NCBI GenBank assembly: GCA_022828105.1
Contig: JAJEJC010000007.1
Location: forward strand, 454,885-518,884
Length of the DNA: 64,000 nucleotides
Origin: Dehalococcoidia bacterium
Lineage (GTDB): Bacteria; Chloroflexota; Dehalococcoidia; Bin125
Direction: 5' to 3'
Made by a program: the position numbers and the translations under genes. Within the stretch, counting starts at the first letter, position 1. The number at the start of each line of letters is the position of its first letter. Positions 37,358 through 45,517 of this stretch are shown here, in pieces. Below the pieces are notes generated by a model, which worked only from the letters and a program-made list of their open reading frames with translations, had not been told where the DNA came from and made no database searches.

Positions 37358-38139
37358 TAGTAGATCCCCCGACCGACGCCGCCGCCCGCGGCGATCGTGT
37401 CGCCCGTGATCGCGATTGACTTCGGCGAGGCCAGGAACGCCACGATGTTGGCGATGTCGTCCGAGTCGATGATCGTCCGCACTGAGTTGCCTGACGCCAT
37501 CCGTTGCTCGGCCTCCTCCAGCGAGATACCGTTCGACTCCGCAATCTGAGCGATCCGCTCTGGCGTCGCTTCAGTCCGTGTCAGACCCGGATGCACCACC
37601 GTGACGTTGATTCCGTCCGGACCGAGCTCGTCGGCCAGATTCTTGGTCATCGCCGCCACAGACACATTGCGGATCGAACCGACCGTATTGCCGCTGCCTC
37701 GCGCCGCCAGTCCCGACACGTTGACGATTCGGCCCCAGCCCTGCTCCTGCATGTAGGGAGCGGCCGCGCGCGAGCAGCGCAGGTAGCCCAGCACTTTGAC
37801 CTGCAGGTCGGCCATCGCGTGTTCCGCGGTCAGGTCAGCCAGCTTCATCGGGCCGTGCACGCTGCCCGGCGAGGCCGCGTTGTTGACCAGGATGTCCAGC
37901 CCGCCCAGCGCCTGCGCCGCGCTCGAGACCATCGCTTCGACCGACTCATCGTCCGACATCTCGCAGCTGAACCACCCCTTCGCCCCGACCTCATCGGCCG
38001 CCGCCGCCAGACGCTCTGGATCGCGAGCCGAAATCACAACGTCGCAACCCTCCTCGATCAGCACCCGCGCGATCGCCTTGCCGATTCCCCGGCTGCCGCC
38101 GGTGACCAGCGCTCGCTTGCCCTGCAGTTGCAGATCCAT
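37354..38139 (-). CDS. SDR-fold protein lacking the catalytic Tyr and Lys
   Basis: A 261-residue Rossmann-fold SDR. The cofactor site TGGSRGIGKAIARVL and NNAASPGS are normal and the Ser position is in VNVSGLAARG. Where classical SDRs have YxASKAA, this protein reads IRNVSVAAMTKNLADEL, so the catalytic Tyr and Lys are both missing. The following INVTVVHPGLTRTE is family-typical. It may bind NAD(P) without the standard chemistry. The stop overlaps the higA stop region by 4 nt. It starts 1 nt after the phosphoesterase gene ends. Confidence 0.88.
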   Translation of the reverse strand: MDLQLQGKRALVTGGSRGIGKAIARVLIEEGCDVVISARDPERLAAAADEVGAKGWFSCEMSDDESVEAMVSSAAQALGGLDILVNNAASPGSVHGPMKLADLTAEHAMADLQVKVLGYLRCSRAAAPYMQEQGWGRIVNVSGLAARGSGNTVGSIRNVSVAAMTKNLADELGPDGINVTVVHPGLTRTEATPERIAQIAESNGISLEEAEQRMASGNSVRTIIDSDDIANIVAFLASPKSIAITGDTIAAGGGVGRGIYY

Positions 38140-38140
38140 G

Positions 38141-38806
38141 TCAGGCTCCGTTCAATCTCGATTCAGGGACGACGCGCTCGTGCGGCGCTTTGAGGAACTC
38201 TTCGGCCTCAATTGCGTGTCCGTCGAGCGACGCCTCGACGACATGCCCGTACTCGATCACAACATGCTGCGGACGCGTGGGATTGCGATGACCGTCGCTC
38301 GGCCCCAGCGCCACGATTTCCGCCTCGAGCCGATGCGGCGTGACTGTTAGCATCCCAATCGCCCCCAGCCTCGTCGACAGATGGTGAGGCAACGACGGAC
38401 TGCCGGGATTGATCAGCAACACGTCGTCCCGATACTCCAGTCGCTCCACGTGCGTGTCGCCGCCGATCAACACGTCCACCCACTCGTCGTCAAGCGACGC
38501 CGCCAGGATTTCGCCGATCGGCCGCGACTCGGGCCGCAACTCGTGCGCCAGTCCAATCCGAAATCCCTCGACATCGAGAAATTTGTGTTCGGCCAGTCGC
38601 GGGTCGTCGAAGATGTCATTGTTGCCCCGTACCGCCAGCACCGGCGCGAACTGCTCGCACCAGTCGAGGACGGCCGGCACGGTGATGTCGCCGCCGTGCA
38701 GAATCAGATCGACGCCGGCAAGCGCCATGCCGGTCTCGGGACCCAACTCGTCCATCGAATGCAGCAGTTGAGGGAGGTGCGTGTCAGAGATCAGGCCGAT
38801 GCGCAT
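38141..38806 (-). CDS. Metallophosphoesterase, YfcE/MJ0936-like
   Basis: A 221-residue calcineurin-like phosphoesterase. All metal-binding motifs are present: ISDTHLP (DxH), LHGGDIT (GD), VRGNNDIFD (GNND), and a GGDTHVERLEY / NPGSPSLPHH pair corresponding to GHTH and the family NPGS. The GHTH motif reads GDTH. Members hydrolyse phosphodiesters such as cyclic nucleotides; the substrate is unknown. Operon with the downstream SDR-fold gene. Confidence 0.88.
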   Translation of the reverse strand: MRIGLISDTHLPQLLHSMDELGPETGMALAGVDLILHGGDITVPAVLDWCEQFAPVLAVRGNNDIFDDPRLAEHKFLDVEGFRIGLAHELRPESRPIGEILAASLDDEWVDVLIGGDTHVERLEYRDDVLLINPGSPSLPHHLSTRLGAIGMLTVTPHRLEAEIVALGPSDGHRNPTRPQHVVIEYGHVVEASLDGHAIEAEEFLKAPHERVVPESRLNGA

Positions 38807-38906
38807 GACGGCAGGCTACGCCTGAGCCGAGATCGGCGCTAGCCTGTTCCCGCTTACGTCGAATCGGCGACCCACTGGCGTCGCCTCGACGCGGAAAGGT
38901 TGTGAA

Positions 38907-40091
38907 ATGGCACAGGAACGACTGGCAGCAATCGCCGGCATCCACGAGTATCCGTTGCGGGTCGCCCCAGGCGTCTCGTCGATGCAGATCAAGGCCGAGT
39001 CGATGAAGCGCGCGCTCGACGACGCCGGCCTCGACTGGGGCGACGTGGACGGACTCTACGACGCGCTCGACGGCGAAGGCGGCGGCGGACTCGGACTCGC
39101 CGCCTACTTGGGCATCAAGCCGCGACTGCTCGACACGACGCAGGTTGGCGGCTCCTCCTACGAGTTCCACGCATCGCATGCGCTGCGCGACATCGCCGCC
39201 GGACGCTGCAACGTGGCCGTCACGACCTACGGTTCGACCGCGGCTTCGATGCGCGTGCCGATCGGCACCGGCGGCATGGGCCGAGGCGGCGCGTCCTGGC
39301 AGCAGAACATGGAATCTCCCTACGGAGGGACCCTGATCTCGAACTACGCGATGGTCGCGCACCGGCACATGCACGAGTACGGCACCACGACCGAGCAGCT
39401 CGCCCAGATCTCGGTCGCCACCCGCAAGCACGCGATGCGCAATCCCGAGGCGGTCAAGGCGATGACTGACCTGCAGTTCGTCAAGGTCGACGAGATCACC
39501 GTTGAAGACGTGCTCGAGTCGCGCGTGATCGCCGACCCGCTGCACCTGCTTGAGTGCTGCATGATCTCCGACGGCGGCGGCGCGGCCGTCTTCGTTTCGC
39601 CCGAGATTGCGCGCGACATCAAGAAGAAGCCGGTCTGGATCATCGGCGCTGGCGAAGCGACCAAGTACCGCGAGAACGGCGGCGACATCACCACCTCGGC
39701 TGGCGCACAGTCGGCGCCCGCCGCCTTCGGTCAGGCCGGCGTCACGCCCGACGAGATCGACATCGCCATGATCTACGACTCGTTTAGCATCACGGTCGCG
39801 GTGATGCTCGAAGACCTCGGCTTCTGCGCCAAGGGCGAGGTCGGCCGCTTCATCGAAGACGGCCATCTCGCCTTCGACCAGCCGGGTCTCACGCTCAACA
39901 CCGACGGCGGCGGACTCTCCTCCAACCACCCGGGCATGCGCGGACTCTTCCTCCTGCTCGAATCCGTCCGCCAGCTTCGCGGCGAGTCGACCAGCCAGGT
40001 CGACGGCGCAAGCCTCGCCGTTGCGCACGGCAACGGCGGCCTGCTCGGCGGCACGCACACCGGCGGCACCGTCATCCTCGCCGCCGACTAA
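38907..40091 (+). CDS. Thiolase-fold protein of the lipid-transfer/Ltp2 group
   Basis: A 394-residue thiolase-fold protein. It begins AIAGIHEYPLRVAPGVSSMQ, with the N-terminal half ending in an AAYLGIKPRLLDTTQVGGSS block. The usual nucleophilic Cys is not at its position: VGGSSYEFHASHAL has Ser. C-terminal motifs are DSFSITVAVMLEDLGF, LNTDGGGLSSNHPG and AVAHGNGGLLGGTHTGG. These features match SCP-x/Ltp2-type proteins, some of which are retro-aldolases in sterol side-chain degradation and work with a DUF35 partner, encoded here 26 nt downstream. Confidence 0.85.
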   Translation: MAQERLAAIAGIHEYPLRVAPGVSSMQIKAESMKRALDDAGLDWGDVDGLYDALDGEGGGGLGLAAYLGIKPRLLDTTQVGGSSYEFHASHALRDIAAGRCNVAVTTYGSTAASMRVPIGTGGMGRGGASWQQNMESPYGGTLISNYAMVAHRHMHEYGTTTEQLAQISVATRKHAMRNPEAVKAMTDLQFVKVDEITVEDVLESRVIADPLHLLECCMISDGGGAAVFVSPEIARDIKKKPVWIIGAGEATKYRENGGDITTSAGAQSAPAAFGQAGVTPDEIDIAMIYDSFSITVAVMLEDLGFCAKGEVGRFIEDGHLAFDQPGLTLNTDGGGLSSNHPGMRGLFLLLESVRQLRGESTSQVDGASLAVAHGNGGLLGGTHTGGTVILAAD

Positions 40092-40117
40092 CTCGCACCA
40101 CCGAAAGGCACTCAATC

Positions 40118-40531
40118 ATGGCCAACCGACCACAACCCAGCTTCCCCGAACCGGACACGCAGCACTTCTGGGACGGCTGCAAAGCCGGCGAACTCCGCTA
40201 TCAGACCGATCCCGACGGCAACGTCGTCTTCTACCCGCGCGGACACTCGACCGTCACCGGCGACCGCGAGCTGAGCTGGAACGTCTCCTCGGGGCTCGGC
40301 ACGGTCTACACCTACTCGGTCGTCAGACAGAACCGGATGCCCGGATTCCAGGAGCTCGGCGCGTACGCCGTCGCCTACATCGATCTCGACGAAGGCTTCC
40401 GGATGATGAGCACCATCGTCGGCGTCGACGATCCCACTCAGGACATCCACATCGGCCAGCGCGTCCAGGTCGAGTTCGAAGAGCAGTCGGGCGACGATTC
40501 CTATCCGATTCCCGTCTTCCGCCCGGTCTGA
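40118..40531 (+). CDS. DUF35 OB-fold protein without the zinc-ribbon cysteines
   Basis: A 137-residue DUF35/OB-fold protein, the usual partner of thiolase-like enzymes. The start FPEPDTQHFWDGCKAGELRYQ is typical, as are GLGTVYTYSVVRQNRMPGF and AYIDLDEGFRMMSTIVG. The rubredoxin-like zinc ribbon normally has CxxC...CxxC; here the region reads TDPDGNVVFYPRGHSTVTGD with no Cys. The OB-fold is complete. Probably forms a complex with the preceding protein. Confidence 0.87.
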   Translation: MANRPQPSFPEPDTQHFWDGCKAGELRYQTDPDGNVVFYPRGHSTVTGDRELSWNVSSGLGTVYTYSVVRQNRMPGFQELGAYAVAYIDLDEGFRMMSTIVGVDDPTQDIHIGQRVQVEFEEQSGDDSYPIPVFRPV

Positions 40532-40630
40532 CATCGGAGTGTTATCCAGTACACACGTTCTCTGATGCACGGGCTGGCTGCCGCCTGGAACTGCGCGACG
40601 ACTGTGGCCTGAGTCGATAGGCTCACGGGG

Positions 40631-41698
40631 ATGTCTCAACGCCCGACCACTTTGGCCGACCGCTGGAGCGCCGACATCTTGGCTGCTGCGCCGCAGCATG
40701 GAGGAGATCGGCAACAGGCAATCGAGGCCCACGGCCTGGTCAAGCACTTCGGCGACATCCACGCCGTCAATGGCATCGACCTTCGCGTCCCCCCCGGACA
40801 GATTTTCGGCTTCCTCGGACAGAACGGCAGCGGCAAGACCACCACGGTCCGTATGTTGACCACTCTCCTGCGCCCGACCGAGGGCGCGGCCAACGTGGCC
40901 GGATACAACGTCCTGACCCAGGACCGCCAGGTCCGCCGCGCGATCGGGGTCGCGCTCCAGGAGGCCGGACTCGACATCCTCCAGACCGGCCGAGAACTGT
41001 TGCGACTCCAATCGCGGCTCTACAACGTTCCCCGCGGCGAGATTGAATCACGCATCGCGCACCTGCTCGACGTCGTCGACCTGACCGAGGACGCCGACCG
41101 CCGCATCGAGGGCTACTCGGGCGGCATGCAGCGCCGCCTCGACCTCGCCTCTGCGCTGGTCCACTCGCCCTCGATCATCTTCCTCGACGAGCCCACCACC
41201 GGCCTCGATCCCATCTCCCGCCAGAACCTCTGGGACTACATCGTCAGGCTCAATCGCGAGGACGGCGTGACATTCTTCCTGACCACGCAGTACCTGGAGG
41301 AGGCTGACCAGCTCTGCGACGAGATCGCCATCCTCGACGCCGGTGAGATCGTTCAGCAAGGGACGCCCGATCAGCTCAAGGCAACCGTTTCCGCCGACGT
41401 GATCTACGTCCAGGTGGAGGGCGACGAGCGGGCGCAGCAGCGCGCCGTCTCCGCCTTGCTGCCGCTGCCCAACGTCGAAGACGCCAACTGGGACTTCAAC
41501 GAAGGCATCGCCGTCTACAGCAAGAGCGGTCACGACACTCTGCCGCGCGTAGTCCGTACGTTGGACGACGAACGCCTGCCCTTCAGCAATCTGCGCCTCG
41601 CCCGGGCCACGCTCGACGACGTCTTCTTCAAGGCCACCGGACACCGGATCGAACCCGGCGACGGGGCCGCCCAACCGACCCAGGCTGGATCTGCATGA
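40631..41698 (+). CDS. ABC exporter ATP-binding subunit, DrrA-type
   Basis: A 355-residue ABC ATPase. Walker A is GQNGSGKTTTVRML, the signature YSGGMQRRLDLASALVHSP, Walker B IIFLDEPTTGLDP. The N-terminal extension (about 35 residues) and C-terminal domain ending with VDDVFFKATGHR-like LDDVFFKATGHR are typical of daunorubicin-resistance-type exporters. It overlaps the permease gene by 4 nt (ATGA). Confidence 0.94.
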   Translation: MSQRPTTLADRWSADILAAAPQHGGDRQQAIEAHGLVKHFGDIHAVNGIDLRVPPGQIFGFLGQNGSGKTTTVRMLTTLLRPTEGAANVAGYNVLTQDRQVRRAIGVALQEAGLDILQTGRELLRLQSRLYNVPRGEIESRIAHLLDVVDLTEDADRRIEGYSGGMQRRLDLASALVHSPSIIFLDEPTTGLDPISRQNLWDYIVRLNREDGVTFFLTTQYLEEADQLCDEIAILDAGEIVQQGTPDQLKATVSADVIYVQVEGDERAQQRAVSALLPLPNVEDANWDFNEGIAVYSKSGHDTLPRVVRTLDDERLPFSNLRLARATLDDVFFKATGHRIEPGDGAAQPTQAGSA

Positions 41699-42585
41699 GC
41701 ACGCTCGAAGCACCCTCCGCCCTGGAGACCACATCCGCGCGCGAGTCCGGACCGCTGCGGGTCCTGACCGACGCCCGCTACCTCGCCATGCGCGCGATCC
41801 GCGAGTCAATGCGTCAGCCCGGCGTCGAGATCACCAACATCTTCATTCCCCTCTTCTTCCTCGCCGTCTCCACCGGCGCGATCGCCAACTTCTCCGAGCG
41901 CGGCTTCGGCGTCGACAACTATCTCGCCTTCCAGTTGCCCGTCGCCGTGCTCCAGGCCGTCGCCGGATCGTCCTCCGCTTCCGGTATCGCCATCGTGCTC
42001 GACATGGAGCGCGGCTACTTCGACAAGCTGCTGCTCACGCCCGCCTCGCGCTGGTCGCTGATCATCGGACGCGTCTGGGCCGACGCCGTGCGCGCCATCT
42101 TCTTCGCCACGATCATGCTCGTCGCCGCGCTCGTCGCCGGCTCCGGCATGGCCACCGGCGTCGGCGGGGCCATCCTGATCCTGATCATCGCCGGACTCTT
42201 CGGCGGCGCATACAGCGGGATCGGCATCTTCATCGCCATGCGCACCGGCAATGCTCAGGCCGCCCAGGCCGGATTCCTGCTCTTCTTCCCCCTGCTCTTC
42301 ATGGCTCCCGCCTTTGCACCGCTCGCCGTCTTCGACGACTGGCTGCGGATCATCGCCACGATCAACCCCGTCACCTACATCATGGAAGGCATGCGCGGCC
42401 TGGTTATGGAGGGCTACGCCTGGCCGATCACCGAGGGCGGACAGATCGTCTTCGGCTCCGACGGACTCCCGCAGACCAAGGATCCGCCCGCCCTGCACTG
42501 GGCATTCGTCTCGCTCGCCGGTTTCAGCGCGTTTACGCTCACCATCGCCGCGCTCGCGCTCCGAGCCCGAACCCGCGCCGACTAA
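41695..42585 (+). CDS. ABC-2 type exporter permease, DrrB-type
   Basis: A 296-residue membrane protein with six predicted segments. The ABC-2 pattern is visible: ITNIFIPLFFLAVSTGAI (first segment), LDMERGYFDKLLLTPASRWSL (coupling region), then GAILILIIAGLFGGAYSGIG and NPVTYIMEGMRGLV. With the ATPase it should form a two-gene exporter for a drug, lipid or natural product; cargo unknown. Confidence 0.93.
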   Translation: MSTLEAPSALETTSARESGPLRVLTDARYLAMRAIRESMRQPGVEITNIFIPLFFLAVSTGAIANFSERGFGVDNYLAFQLPVAVLQAVAGSSSASGIAIVLDMERGYFDKLLLTPASRWSLIIGRVWADAVRAIFFATIMLVAALVAGSGMATGVGGAILILIIAGLFGGAYSGIGIFIAMRTGNAQAAQAGFLLFFPLLFMAPAFAPLAVFDDWLRIIATINPVTYIMEGMRGLVMEGYAWPITEGGQIVFGSDGLPQTKDPPALHWAFVSLAGFSAFTLTIAALALRARTRAD

Positions 42586-42621
42586 CCGTCCCGCTTTCCC
42601 AACAACACACGAGAGGATCTC

Positions 42622-43401
42622 ATGCACCGACTCCGACACTCAAGGCCGCACCTGTTCGCACTACTATCGCTCGCCCTCCTGGCCGTGGCCGCGGCCGTCG
42701 TCACTGCCATCGTCACCGCAAGCGATTCCCGCACCAACGCCCAGGACGTCCGCATCCTTGCCCGCCAGACCGACTCCGGCGCCGCCGAGGTCGCGCTGCA
42801 AGTCCGCGGCGACGACCACACCTGGGGCGAGCGCATCCTGCCCCGCCAGCGATTCCTCGGCCCCGACTCCGAGCCCGGCCGCTGGCGCTCCAGCACCGCG
42901 ATCAGCATCGAGTCCGACGCAGGCGTCGACCCCGCAGCCGTCGGCCGAACCGCGACCGCAGAAATGCGCGGCGCAAACGGCGAGTCGATGGGACGCGTCA
43001 CCATCATCCAGGGACCGCGCGGCCTGCTCGTCCAGGCCCGCCTGACCGGCGTGCCCGAGGGCTGGCACGGATTCCACATCCACGAGACCGGCGCCTGCGA
43101 TCCCGACTTCTCGGCCGCCGGCGGCCACTACAACCCCGACGGCATCGGCCACGGCGTGCTGCATCCTGACGGGCATCACCCCGGCGACACCGTCAACATC
43201 TACGCCCATGCCGACGGCATCGCCAACGCCGACCAATACACGGTCGACGCGACGCTCGGCGACGCGACCGTCAGTGGCGGACCGGCGACGCTGTTCGACG
43301 CCGACGGCTCGGCGATCATCGTTCACGAGGGTCCCGACAGCTACGGCGCAGACCCCGGCGCGGGCGCCCGCATCGCCTGCGGCGTGATCACCCTCAACTG
43401 A
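42622..43401 (+). CDS. sodC: Secreted Cu/Zn superoxide dismutase-family protein
   Basis: A 259-residue exported protein. ATG at 42622; signal or anchor segment at residues 10-33 (LFALLSLALLAVAAAVVTAI). Residues 35-110 form a region without an obvious family. Residues 120-258 are a SodC domain: GWHGFHIHETGACDP (copper His pair and disulfide Cys), GGHYNPDGIGHG, HHPGDTVNI (zinc ligands, Asp), AIIVHEGPDSYG (last copper His) and RIACGVI (second disulfide Cys). Ligands look complete, so it probably detoxifies external superoxide. Confidence 0.88.
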   Translation: MHRLRHSRPHLFALLSLALLAVAAAVVTAIVTASDSRTNAQDVRILARQTDSGAAEVALQVRGDDHTWGERILPRQRFLGPDSEPGRWRSSTAISIESDAGVDPAAVGRTATAEMRGANGESMGRVTIIQGPRGLLVQARLTGVPEGWHGFHIHETGACDPDFSAAGGHYNPDGIGHGVLHPDGHHPGDTVNIYAHADGIANADQYTVDATLGDATVSGGPATLFDADGSAIIVHEGPDSYGADPGAGARIACGVITLN

Positions 43402-43412
43402 CTCGATTCCCT

Positions 43413-43435
43413 CTCCCCCCGCTTCGCGGGGGGAG
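43413..43435. repeat. Palindromic repeat element, copy 1
   Basis: CTCCCCCCGC-TTC-GCGGGGGGAG, a perfect 10-bp stem followed by ATGCCGA. The same element recurs at 44029. Looks like a dispersed REP-like element between sodC and sodN; could help terminate sodC transcripts. Confidence 0.6.
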
Positions 43436-43555
43436 ATGCCGAAGGCAGAGGGGGGCTCCCCGCACGCCATCACCACCCCTCCAGTTGCCCAACATCACGG
43501 CACTCGATAGCCTCAGACTGCACGCAATCCGCAATCATCCCCCGAGGAGCCACGA

Positions 43556-43960
43556 ATGTCCGTCTTCCAGACCGCCTCCGCCCACTGCGACCTGCCCTGC
43601 GGCGTCTACGACCCGGCCCAGGCCAAAATCGAAGCCATGTCCGTCCTCAAGTCGATGGAGAAGTACAACGACTCCGACGACCACGACTTCAAGGCCCGCT
43701 GCCTGGTCGTCAAGGAGCAGCGCGCCGAGGAAGTCAAGCACCACCTCTGGGTGCTCTGGACCGACTTCTTCAAGCCCCACCACCTCGAGGCCGACGCCTC
43801 AATCCACGAGCTGATGTGGAACGCGACCAAGGTCGCCGGCGAAGCCAAGAAGACCAACGACGTGGCCAAGGGCCAGGAACTCATCGACCTCATCGACCAG
43901 ATCAGCGAAAAGTTCTGGGCCACCGCCGAAGGCCCCGGCGCCGGCGTCTACGCGCAGTAG
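43556..43960 (+). CDS. sodN: Nickel superoxide dismutase
   Basis: A 134-residue NiSOD. The Ni-hook HCDLPCGVY starts at residue 10: His10, Cys11 and Cys15 are the ligands after removal of the nine-residue leader MSVFQTASA. The rest matches the family's four-helix bundle (DPAQAKIEAMSVLKSMEKY, VKHHLWVLWTDFFKP, LMWNATKVAGEAKK). NiSOD acts as a hexamer. Maturation needs a peptidase that exposes His1; its usual gene (sodX) is not nearby. Confidence 0.95.
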   Translation: MSVFQTASAHCDLPCGVYDPAQAKIEAMSVLKSMEKYNDSDDHDFKARCLVVKEQRAEEVKHHLWVLWTDFFKPHHLEADASIHELMWNATKVAGEAKKTNDVAKGQELIDLIDQISEKFWATAEGPGAGVYAQ

Positions 43961-43985
43961 ACCCTGCCGCACCTTGCGCAAGCAG

Positions 43986-44011
43986 CCCCTCTCCCCCGGC
44001 GGGGAGAGGGG
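43986..44011. repeat. Palindromic hairpin after sodN
   Basis: CCCCTCTCCCC-CGGC-GGGGAGAGGGG, an 11-bp perfect stem 26 nt after the sodN stop. No U tract follows. It may be a REP-type element or a factor-dependent 3' end. Confidence 0.5.
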
Positions 44012-44028
44012 CGCTCTGTACCCACTCT

Positions 44029-44051
44029 CTCCCCCCGCTTCACGGGGGGAG
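44029..44051. repeat. Palindromic repeat element, copy 2
   Basis: CTCCCCCCGC-TTC-ACGGGGGGAG, the same element as at 43413 with one mismatch in the stem, again followed by ATGCCGA. From here to 44299 no gene is supported; the sequence becomes less GC-rich toward the promoter at 44300. Confidence 0.6.
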
Positions 44052-44299
44052 ATGCCGAGTGGCCCGCCACGCACTTGGTGCCTAGCAGCCGCTGGGCGTT
44101 CCACACGTGGGGCTTCTAGTCCCCGCGGCCGAGCAGACAACACCCCCGCCGTCCTCGAACGCGGCAAGGCGCGGGAACCATGAGAGCGTACCTTGTTTGG
44201 CTACCCGCGCTTGCTAAGCCTGCGAGAGTCGCGGCCCCTCATCCGTATCTTCACCTGACGCGAGGAAGTCCACATAATCTCGTCACTCGGAAGAACCAC

Positions 44300-44327
44300 T
44301 TGACAAAGCCTGAGGCTGTGTTACATT
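44300..44327 (+). promoter_or_regulatory. Predicted promoter of the DUF3800 unit
   Basis: Perfect -35 TTGACA (44300-44305), a 16-nt spacer and TACATT (44322-44327). Transcription would start near 44334, right at the first base of a structured RNA segment. Confidence 0.6.
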
Positions 44328-44333
44328 GGCACA

Positions 44334-44391
44334 GCGCCTGGGAGAGTCGCGACGCGACTCTAGTCGGAGTTCGACCTCCGACCCTAGGCGC
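44334..44391 (+). ncRNA. Three-way-junction RNA leader before DUF3800 gene
   Basis: Fifty-eight bases that fold completely. A closing stem GCGCCTGGG (44334-44342) pairs with CCTAGGCGC (44383-44391) with one G-U. Hairpin 1 is AGAGTCGC-GAC-GCGACTCT (44343-44361), a single A links to hairpin 2, GTCGGAG-TTCGAC-CTCCGAC (44363-44382). Only one base is unpaired outside loops. It looks like a tRNA without a D arm, but there is no anticodon loop, so it is not a tRNA. It lies between promoter and start codon. Function unknown: mRNA leader, protein-binding RNA or separate small RNA. Confidence 0.55.
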
Positions 44392-44411
44392 TTTCTGGTG
44401 AGAGAAGCCCA

Positions 44412-45290
44412 ATGCGCCTATGTTACATTGACGAGTCAGGAACCCCAGAGATCCCCGGACCGACTTCCCACTATGTGCTGGTTGGCCTATCAATCCCTGC
44501 AGATAAGTGGAGGCGCTACTTTGACGACATTGAACACGTCAAAAGGCGTTACGGCTTAGAGGACAGGGAGATTCACGTAGCTTGGATGATGAGGCGATAT
44601 CCAGAAGAAACGGCCATTCGAAGCTTTGGTTCTATGAGTTTCGATGACCGACGAAAAGCTGCGCTCGAGCATCGACAAGCATCGCTATCTCGACTAAAGG
44701 CTGCCGATTCAAGGAAGTTTCGCCAGCAAAAGAAGAATCTTAGGAAGACGGACGCCTACGCACACTTGACACTCGACGAAAGGCGTCAACTAGTACGTGA
44801 ACTCGCTATGCTCATTTCAGGATGGGGCATGGTGAGAATGTTCGCAGAATGTGTAGACAAGAACCATTTTGTTCCAGAAATCGCCGGCAAGTCGGTGGAC
44901 GAACAGGCATTGGAACAAGTTGTATCGCGCTTTGAGCGATATCTGCAAAATCTTGGACAGGACCTAGGACTCCTCATTCACGACAACAATCAGACAGTTG
45001 CCAAGAGGCACACCAACCTCATGCGATCATTCCTACGAAAGGGAACCCTTTGGACCGATGTTCGCCACGTGATTGAAACGCCGATGTTCGTGGACAGTGA
45101 GTTGACAGGAATGATTCAATTGGCTGATCTATGTGGGTACGCCTTGAGGAGATATCTGGAAAATTCTGAGTCGGAGTTGTTCAACCTTGTCTTCCGTCGC
45201 GCGGATCGAGTCGGACAAACAGCGGTCGGAGTCAGGCACTTCACGCGCCCTGCATGCGAATGCAAAATCTGCGAAGCTCACCGAGTATAG
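44412..45290 (+). CDS. DUF3800 domain-containing protein
   Basis: A 292-residue DUF3800 protein, a family with a predicted RNase H-like fold found often in mobile elements and defence regions. It begins with the family signature MRLCYIDESGTPEI and ends with the acidic motif GMIQLADLCGYALRRYLE; both would supply metal-binding acids (Asp7, Glu8 and the Asp of LADL). A C-terminal ACECKIC resembles half a metal site. Base composition and AGA/AGG codon use are less GC-rich than neighbours, suggesting transfer. It has a dedicated promoter and structured leader. Downstream 45291-45517 holds no recognisable gene. Confidence 0.8.
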   Translation: MRLCYIDESGTPEIPGPTSHYVLVGLSIPADKWRRYFDDIEHVKRRYGLEDREIHVAWMMRRYPEETAIRSFGSMSFDDRRKAALEHRQASLSRLKAADSRKFRQQKKNLRKTDAYAHLTLDERRQLVRELAMLISGWGMVRMFAECVDKNHFVPEIAGKSVDEQALEQVVSRFERYLQNLGQDLGLLIHDNNQTVAKRHTNLMRSFLRKGTLWTDVRHVIETPMFVDSELTGMIQLADLCGYALRRYLENSESELFNLVFRRADRVGQTAVGVRHFTRPACECKICEAHRV

Positions 45291-45517
45291 CTCACGGAGC
45301 TTGGTCCCACTTGCCGCATGCAGCGAAAGGGCTGAGTGAGCCTATATCCATCCGAAACGGCCGGAATCTACCACATCCATCTGACATCCTCCTGTTAGCT
45401 CGGACCGGCGATCGGTCATAGGTTCGATCCAGTCCCAACTCCGCTCGGCAGAATCAAACACACCAAACCCATTCAAATCGCTCTAACGTACTAAGGCGAA
45501 CGCGAGCCCGCCTAAGA

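Noticed and set aside
44334-44391. Calling the three-way junction a tRNA
   Set aside because: No D arm, the middle hairpin has a 3-base loop instead of a 7-base anticodon loop, and the other loop is 6 bases.
44180-44401. A 73-codon frame before the DUF3800 gene
   Set aside because: It runs through the promoter and structured RNA and shows no family similarity.
45400-45460. tRNA-like piece (GGTTCGATCC T-loop motif with nearby hairpin)
   Set aside because: No matching acceptor stem, D arm or anticodon loop can be drawn; at most a decayed tRNA or attachment-site fragment.
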